From contig NC_079432.1 of the NCBI RefSeq assembly GCF_026213295.1, positions 13,162,774-13,226,773 on the forward strand: a stretch of DNA of 64,000 bases, in the 5' to 3' direction. The stretch's first letter is position 1. Each line of letters starts with the position of its first letter. This stretch comes from Gadus chalcogrammus (taxonomy: Eukaryota > Chordata > Actinopteri > Gadiformes > Gadidae). The notes under the pieces were generated by a model. That model was given only the letters and a program-made list of their open reading frames with translations, searched no databases and was not told the origin of the DNA. Of the stretch, positions 59,401 through 64,000 are shown one piece after another. The translations under genes and the position numbers were made by a program.

Positions 59401-61362
59401 GCAGGTCCTCTTCCACAGAGCTTGCCTTGTTGCACCGCCATGTTTCTACAGTAGGAAGGAGGAGGCATGTTATCCCCATGGCTGCAACCCATTTGTGATA
59501 CTTCTTTAGTACCTTCATTGTGTAGTAGTTACAATTAGTTTATGATAATGATTTATATGAAATAGGCCTATCAATCTTTCAGTTTACGTTGGCATTCAAA
59601 ATGAAACGGTTGCGCTACAATTGATCACATGTTATGATAAGCGACCTTTATTCATGTACCGCAGAGCAGGTAAACATTGGCTTGTAGCACTAAATGCTAT
59701 CGAGGTTAATGATCAATGCATACAACAGATGGCGATAAGATAGATATTATAGGTCTATGAATGTAGTTCACAACTATGGCTACAGTAAGAGGACTGGGAG
59801 TTATATAAACAGACTGTCCAGTAGACGCGCTTCTTACCTTAACCGTGCTTGGTTTAAACAGATCTATTCACAGCAAAGAGCCTTCACAAATCAACCGTGG
59901 TGCGGTTAATATAAATAATTTAAGGCTGAATAATAAATGACACACCTACGTTCCTTTTTGATTTTCAAGTTTATTAACTGACTGAGATGTATATTATAAA
60001 CCTTGTGGCCTTTCCCTGACAAGATATTGGACTGTTGTGTAGTAAATGCATCCCTCTGTTATATGTTATGGTTATTTAAATAATCTAGATTTATTTTTGG
60101 GCTTATTCAACATTTGAAGATGTATACGATTTTTCTAAAAGACAGACAGTTTTACGAAATCTCAGTATGACGAAAGTCGCGTAAATAGCAATATCCTTCC
60201 AACTGGGAAACATGCAACCCTTCTTACACGAGTGTACAATGACAGAATGGCTTGCAGCAGTGGCTATGGTTCACCACTCTGTTGTTGGAAATGGATTGAG
60301 TTTCCTTTAGTAATCTGGAACCCACCATATTCATGTGCTGGAAGCGAGATCCAGACATGGCTCTGAGCCACAGCCTCATTTTAAGGTGTTGCTGCCGGTA
60401 ATGCAAGCCAGCCACAAAAACAACCCCTTCCTCTTTCCACCGGCCTCCCTCACAATGTTTCTCTGCAATTGAGAAGTGCTGCAATTTCCTGACATGTGAC
60501 TGACATGCAAGGTGGTTTCCCAGAACACATCAGTGCCAACATGCCTTGACCGGTCAAAAAGGTCTGAAATCGGAATGGGCTAATTGAGGCCGGCACATTT
60601 AACTTTAATAATATACTGTCACAGGCTCAGCTCACTTCTCTCACTGAAGGCTGACGTTGGCTGTCATTTCAAACCAATTACACTCATATTGTAGCTCTTA
60701 CATTTTACCGACGGCATACTTATTTCGGGTATATCCAACCTATAAAAAAACATTTTTTTCAGAATCACAGAACATCCCAGACCCGGAGCTGGTTATGAAG
60801 TTCGGCCCAGTGGACAGCACCCTGGGCTTTCTCCCGTGGCACATCAGACTCACTGAATTTGTGTGAGTATGCAGGGTTGACCCTGGGTAAACATTGGGCT
60901 TCGGTGTTGACACAAGTTTACGTGGGAACCAGACAAATCTGCGAGGTCATGTTTGGTTTCCTCTGGGATAAGTGTCTGCTCTGGCCCCCCTCCGGGTCGA
61001 CGGCTTTCCAGCAGACCTGGTCCGGGTCGGTCCTGTCGCAACCGCTTATCCAGGGTGGGTTTGGTACGATGATTGTACAGGGAAGCGCCCCATGGGAGCT
61101 TCGTTGAGGAATCTATATAAACAACCAAGATGGCTGCCTCAGCCCCAAAACAGTGTTATCTGTATTTCATAGTGCTTGAATTCTCGCTGAAACAGGGGGT
61201 TCCCCGACACTCAAGTGGCCCTGTAAACCCAGCAATTGACATGTCAATACCTGTCCTGTCTGTCTCTCCAGCTCCCTGCCCTCTCACGTCGATGTCTCCT
61301 ATGAGGACTTTTTGGTCGCACTCCAACGGTACTCCACCTGTGAACAGCGGCAAGGCAAGTGA
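56410..61362 (+). CDS. nus1: NUS1 / Nogo-B receptor, dehydrodolichyl diphosphate synthase subunit, complete
   Basis: NUS1 pairs with DHDDS in the ER membrane to form the cis-prenyltransferase that makes dolichol for N-glycosylation. Coding exons: 56410-56779, 57697-57825, 59052-59204, 60763-60862, 61272-61362. They join in frame into 843 nt, 280 residues (human 293). The N-terminus [16 protein letters not shown] is a hydrophobic membrane segment. The middle of exon 1 (about residues 35-85) is poorly conserved and Arg-rich. The cis-prenyltransferase-like domain starts near [11 protein letters not shown] and contains [21 protein letters not shown] and [20 protein letters not shown]. The C-terminal RxG motif, needed for complex activity, is present as R-Q-G before the final Lys. 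ATG context is good (CTCAATGG). The gene points the same way as cep85l. Confidence 0.96.
57849..57990 (+). mobile_element. degraded SINE/LINE-type fragment in a nus1 intron
   Basis: CATCTAGGAGATGCTTTTATCC followed by a poly-T stretch and AAGCATCTTGCTGAA resembles the widespread teleost motif ending GACGCTTTTATCCAAAGC, which is the complement of the tail seen at 36835. Recognition is from memory. Confidence 0.45.
59240..59480 (+). mobile_element. interspersed repeat in a nus1 intron
   Basis: The start AAAGGTGCAGTGTGTAGAATT and the later GCCATGTTTCTACAGTAGG resemble a common teleost non-coding repeat as I remember it. Class and ends are unknown. Confidence 0.45.
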
Positions 61363-62788
61363 TGGGAGACGCAGCCTGCCCCCCGCCGTCAGAGAACACG
61401 TGGCCAGAGGGAGGAGGACTGGGTGGGGCGCCTGACCGGGATGCCCCCATCGTTTCTTGCCTCCTGTGCTCCATACCCTTCATTGCCTTCCATCGTGGGG
61501 GAAAACGTACACTTCAGCGGATTGAGACGAGTAGCCAAACAAGTGTTTTCATACATCATCTACCCCCTTCCATAAACTTGAGATTTTTTTGTGATTTTTA
61601 TTCAAAGCTTTCAAGAAGATCACTATGCATTAAAGAAATTAATAATGCAAAGTTTCTGCATTTCTTAATGAGCTTTGATTATTTCTGATTGTTGTGATAA
61701 ATTATTGTCTCATATCATAGTCTTTTGATTAAATATAACTGTTCCTAATAAATACAATTTAGGAAATGGAAGTTCCCCTCAGCTGCATCCATTTTAAACT
61801 GCTAGGCATCAACAATATCTATAACGATGCTAATTGATAATATTAAGATAAGGGGAGAGCCACATCATTAATTGTATTATAAAAAAGCAATCATATTTTT
61901 GAACTGCCTAATGGCGCAATCAATTATGACAATTGTATTTATGCTTAATCTTGAATGTAAATAATGATTCATTCTGATTAGAATGATCATAATCTCCAGC
62001 ACTTGTTGCACTATGCTTAGCCTGTGGTGGGCGGGTGTCACTGGTTCAAAGGTTAACAATATTGGTGAGGTTGACTATAGCCATAGTGATGGGGGTGAGA
62101 CACCCTGGCGGATAAAGCCCTCGTCCCTGACCTTGTAGCGGTCGGAGATTCGTCTTCGCTGGTTGCTCTCATCCCGTCCAGCCAACTGTAGGACTAATCG
62201 GAGGCTGTCGATCTAAGATGTGGTTTTTGATTGATTGTGCAAGAGAAAGAGAATGTGTGCGCACTCTGCTCTTTTAGACTTTATCTTTCAATAACATACG
62301 CAAATTGCATTTTAATACATGTAACAAGCATTATCTGCAACAAATAAAAGTCACTATTATTAATCCAAACCTAAAATCAGGGTAAGGCCTTGTTATGGTC
62401 CAAAGAACACGTTCAGCCCGGCACATATGGGGTAGGGCTAGGCCTACTTCAGGTCAACAAGATTTTGCCAAGCGTTTAGTTATTTTCTTCTGGTCAATCC
62501 TGTCCCTCAGGGCCCTTTAAGCGTCATATTGAACTGAAAATAAATCATTGATTCTGGGCACACACACAGCAAGGCAATTATTAGCTTGTTTAACTAATTT
62601 ACGGAATTAACTTGTCAATCCCAGTGAGTGCTCAATAATTCAACATTGAAATCTGGGGGAAATCTTGGCCTAGGCCTACTATGTGAACATGTCCAAGTCC
62701 TGAATTAGCACGGTGGTAATGAGTCTTCAATTTCACTGGTAACCAATAGCTTTGTTATAGAATATGCTGCTTGCTTAAAAGTTGGTTA
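61363..62788. other. nus1 3' UTR and intergenic DNA
   Basis: About 1.4 kb after the nus1 stop, AT-rich. The first 390 bp are probably the nus1 3' UTR. The remainder shows no recognisable gene. Confidence 0.6.
61747..61752 (+). terminator. nus1: candidate nus1 poly(A) signal
   Basis: AATAAA about 385 bp after the nus1 stop. An ATTAAA variant lies about 20 bp upstream. Confidence 0.55.
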
Positions 62789-63401
62789 GGTTAAAGGTCC
62801 CATGACCTGAAAATCTCACTTTATAAGGTTTTCTAACATAAATATGAGGTCCCCTAGCCTGCCTATGGTCCCCCAGTGGCTAAAACTGGCTCTCCACCTC
62901 AAGCTGGTGTAGTGAGCGTTCTGGCGCCGATTGGCTGCCGTGCATCACCCAAGTGGGTGCTACATATTGGTGGTGGTTAGTGAGGTCCCCCCTTCACTGT
63001 AGGCGTCTTTGAGTGTTATTAATTATTATCGTTCTTCATGTTTAACCTCTGTTTTTCTTTTATTCCTAGTCTGTTTTACATAGTTTTGAATGATGACTTT
63101 ATGCTCTGTAAGGTGACCTTGGGTGTCTTGAAAGGCGCCGCTAAATTAAATGTATTATTATTATTATTATTATTAAAACTTGCGTTTGGTGTAAAACGAG
63201 CACTAGCTGTTCTGCTCGCCTTTGAATAAACGGAGGCTCAAGTGCGCTGATTTGGAACGTCTGTAATTAGGACGTCACCAAGCATCTCGGTTCCTCCCCT
63301 TACTCTGCCTGGCCCGCCCAGAGAGTTTGGCACGCCCATAAGACAATGAGCTAGAGACCGTACGATCGCCACGCTGTCTTTGCCTGGAGTGGAGAGACAT
63401 C
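62789..63401 (+). mobile_element. teleost interspersed repeat forming the 5' flank of the THAP exon, split by an insertion
   Basis: GTTAAAGGTCCCATGACCTG, CCTGCCTATGGTCCCCCAGT and, after the insertion, GGCCCGCCCAGAGAGTTTGG and GAGAGACATCATGGCT follow in order a high-copy teleost repeat I remember. That repeat runs continuously into the start codon of the THAP exon. The repeat is interrupted at 62888-63173 by another element. Confidence 0.65.
62888..63173 (+). mobile_element. SINE-like insertion with ATT tail and 7-bp duplication
   Basis: The insert contains GCCGTGCATCACCCAAGTGG, CCCCCTTCACTGTAGGCG and AGGTGACCTTGGGTGTCTTG, and ends in an ATT repeat. TAAAACT occurs immediately before (62881-62887) and after (63174-63180). 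Removing the insert plus one copy restores the flanking repeat. It carries two different retroelement-type tails, so it may be composite. Confidence 0.7.
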
Positions 63402-63692
63402 ATGGCTCCCAAACAAATCTATGGCCGGTGCTCAGTGCTCGGATGTGAAAGTAAAAAACTAAGTACATTTGTAGCTCCTTCATCCGAGTCTCTGAGGAAC
63501 CAGTGGGTTCATTTTGTTTTCGCTGGAAATGCGCCGACACGACTTCCGAAATGTGTGTTTGTGTGCGCCAAACATTTCACCGACGACTGCTTCTTCAACT
63601 TGGGACAATACAGAGCTGGATTTGCTGAACATCTGAAAATTAAGCCTGGATCAGTACCAACTCTCCCTGCCCCAGCTACAAACCGCGGACAA
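63402..63692 (+). CDS. first exon of a THAP-domain zinc-finger protein (runs off window)
   Basis: This exon encodes 97 residues and ends at a consensus donor (GGACAA/GTAAGT). The protein has a C2CH THAP-type DNA-binding finger: C10-x4-C15, W35, C55-x2-H58 followed by Phe59, Pro26, and an SVPTL box at 84-88 equivalent to the AVPTIF motif. THAP domains occur both in host regulators and in P-element and Kolobok transposases. The 5' UTR is a high-copy repeat, so a transposon-derived gene or an element's own ORF is more likely than a classical THAP gene. The rest of the gene is outside the window, so its function cannot be named. Confidence 0.82.
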
Positions 63693-64000
63693 GTAAGTAA
63701 ACTAACGCTGTATCATGTTCTAGCTTTACTGTGTATGAATACCTTGCTTGTTCCCTTAGAATGTGGCTGTAGCTTTAGCTAATGCTCACCATACTACAAA
63801 CTAATACAGCTGTCTTTTAACAGCTACGTGACGCAGTAGTTCTAGCCTGAGACACGGGGCCTGATTCCCAAGTTAGCCTTGGTGTTCTTTATCATTGGAG
63901 ACAGTTTAACACATTTCATTCAGTCCTTCTAGTTGCAGAGTTCGCTCGTGCTAGGCTAGCGCACGGCAACAGGCAATGCTAGCCTGGGAATAAAACAGTT
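63693..64000 (+). other. intron following the THAP exon
   Basis: Begins GTAAGT and continues to the window edge. I see no second exon. Confidence 0.7.

Overview
The window is nuclear DNA from a ray-finned (teleost) fish. This is supported by multi-exon vertebrate genes with canonical GT-AG introns, long dinucleotide microsatellites, and several interspersed repeats of types I recognise from teleost genomes. The gene set corresponds to the human 6q22 block FAM184A - MCM9 - CEP85L/PLN - NUS1. It contains no prokaryotic features, rRNA, tRNA or CRISPR array that I could see. Exon boundaries were set by hand from splice sites, reading-frame continuity and remembered family sequences.

Layout. 1-6.3 kb: the last four coding exons and 3' UTR of fam184a (+). 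6.7-18.2 kb: complete mcm9 (+), 14 coding exons and about 1245 residues, with an intact zinc finger, Walker A, Walker B and arginine finger. 18.62-27.69 kb: one giant fold-back (inverted-repeat) element of about 9.07 kb. It has two near-identical arms of about 4.5 kb, a 44-bp spacer and a 7-bp target-site duplication, and each arm carries its own smaller hairpin. It lies about 420 bp downstream of the mcm9 stop codon. The probable original mcm9 poly(A) signal is on its far side, so mcm9 transcripts may either run through a hairpin kilobases long or end inside the element. 27.7-30.6 kb: unassigned intergenic DNA. 30.95-51.01 kb: complete cep85l (+), 12 coding exons and about 771 residues. Its 6.7-kb third intron holds pln (phospholamban) on the minus strand, a 53-residue single-exon CDS at 41571-41732. 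51-56.3 kb: cep85l 3' flank and intergenic DNA. 56.41-61.36 kb: complete nus1 (+), five coding exons and 280 residues. 62.79-64.0 kb: an interspersed repeat interrupted by a SINE-like insertion, leading directly into the first exon of a THAP-domain gene that runs off the window.

The genes do not form an operon-like unit; they are neighbours by ancient synteny. MCM9 is a DNA-repair helicase subunit (with MCM8). CEP85L is a centrosomal coiled-coil protein. PLN regulates the SERCA calcium pump. NUS1 is the non-catalytic partner of DHDDS in dolichol synthesis. FAM184A is a coiled-coil protein of unclear function. The most unusual structures are the fold-back element and its position in the mcm9 3' region, followed by the divergent nested pln gene and the repeat-derived THAP exon.
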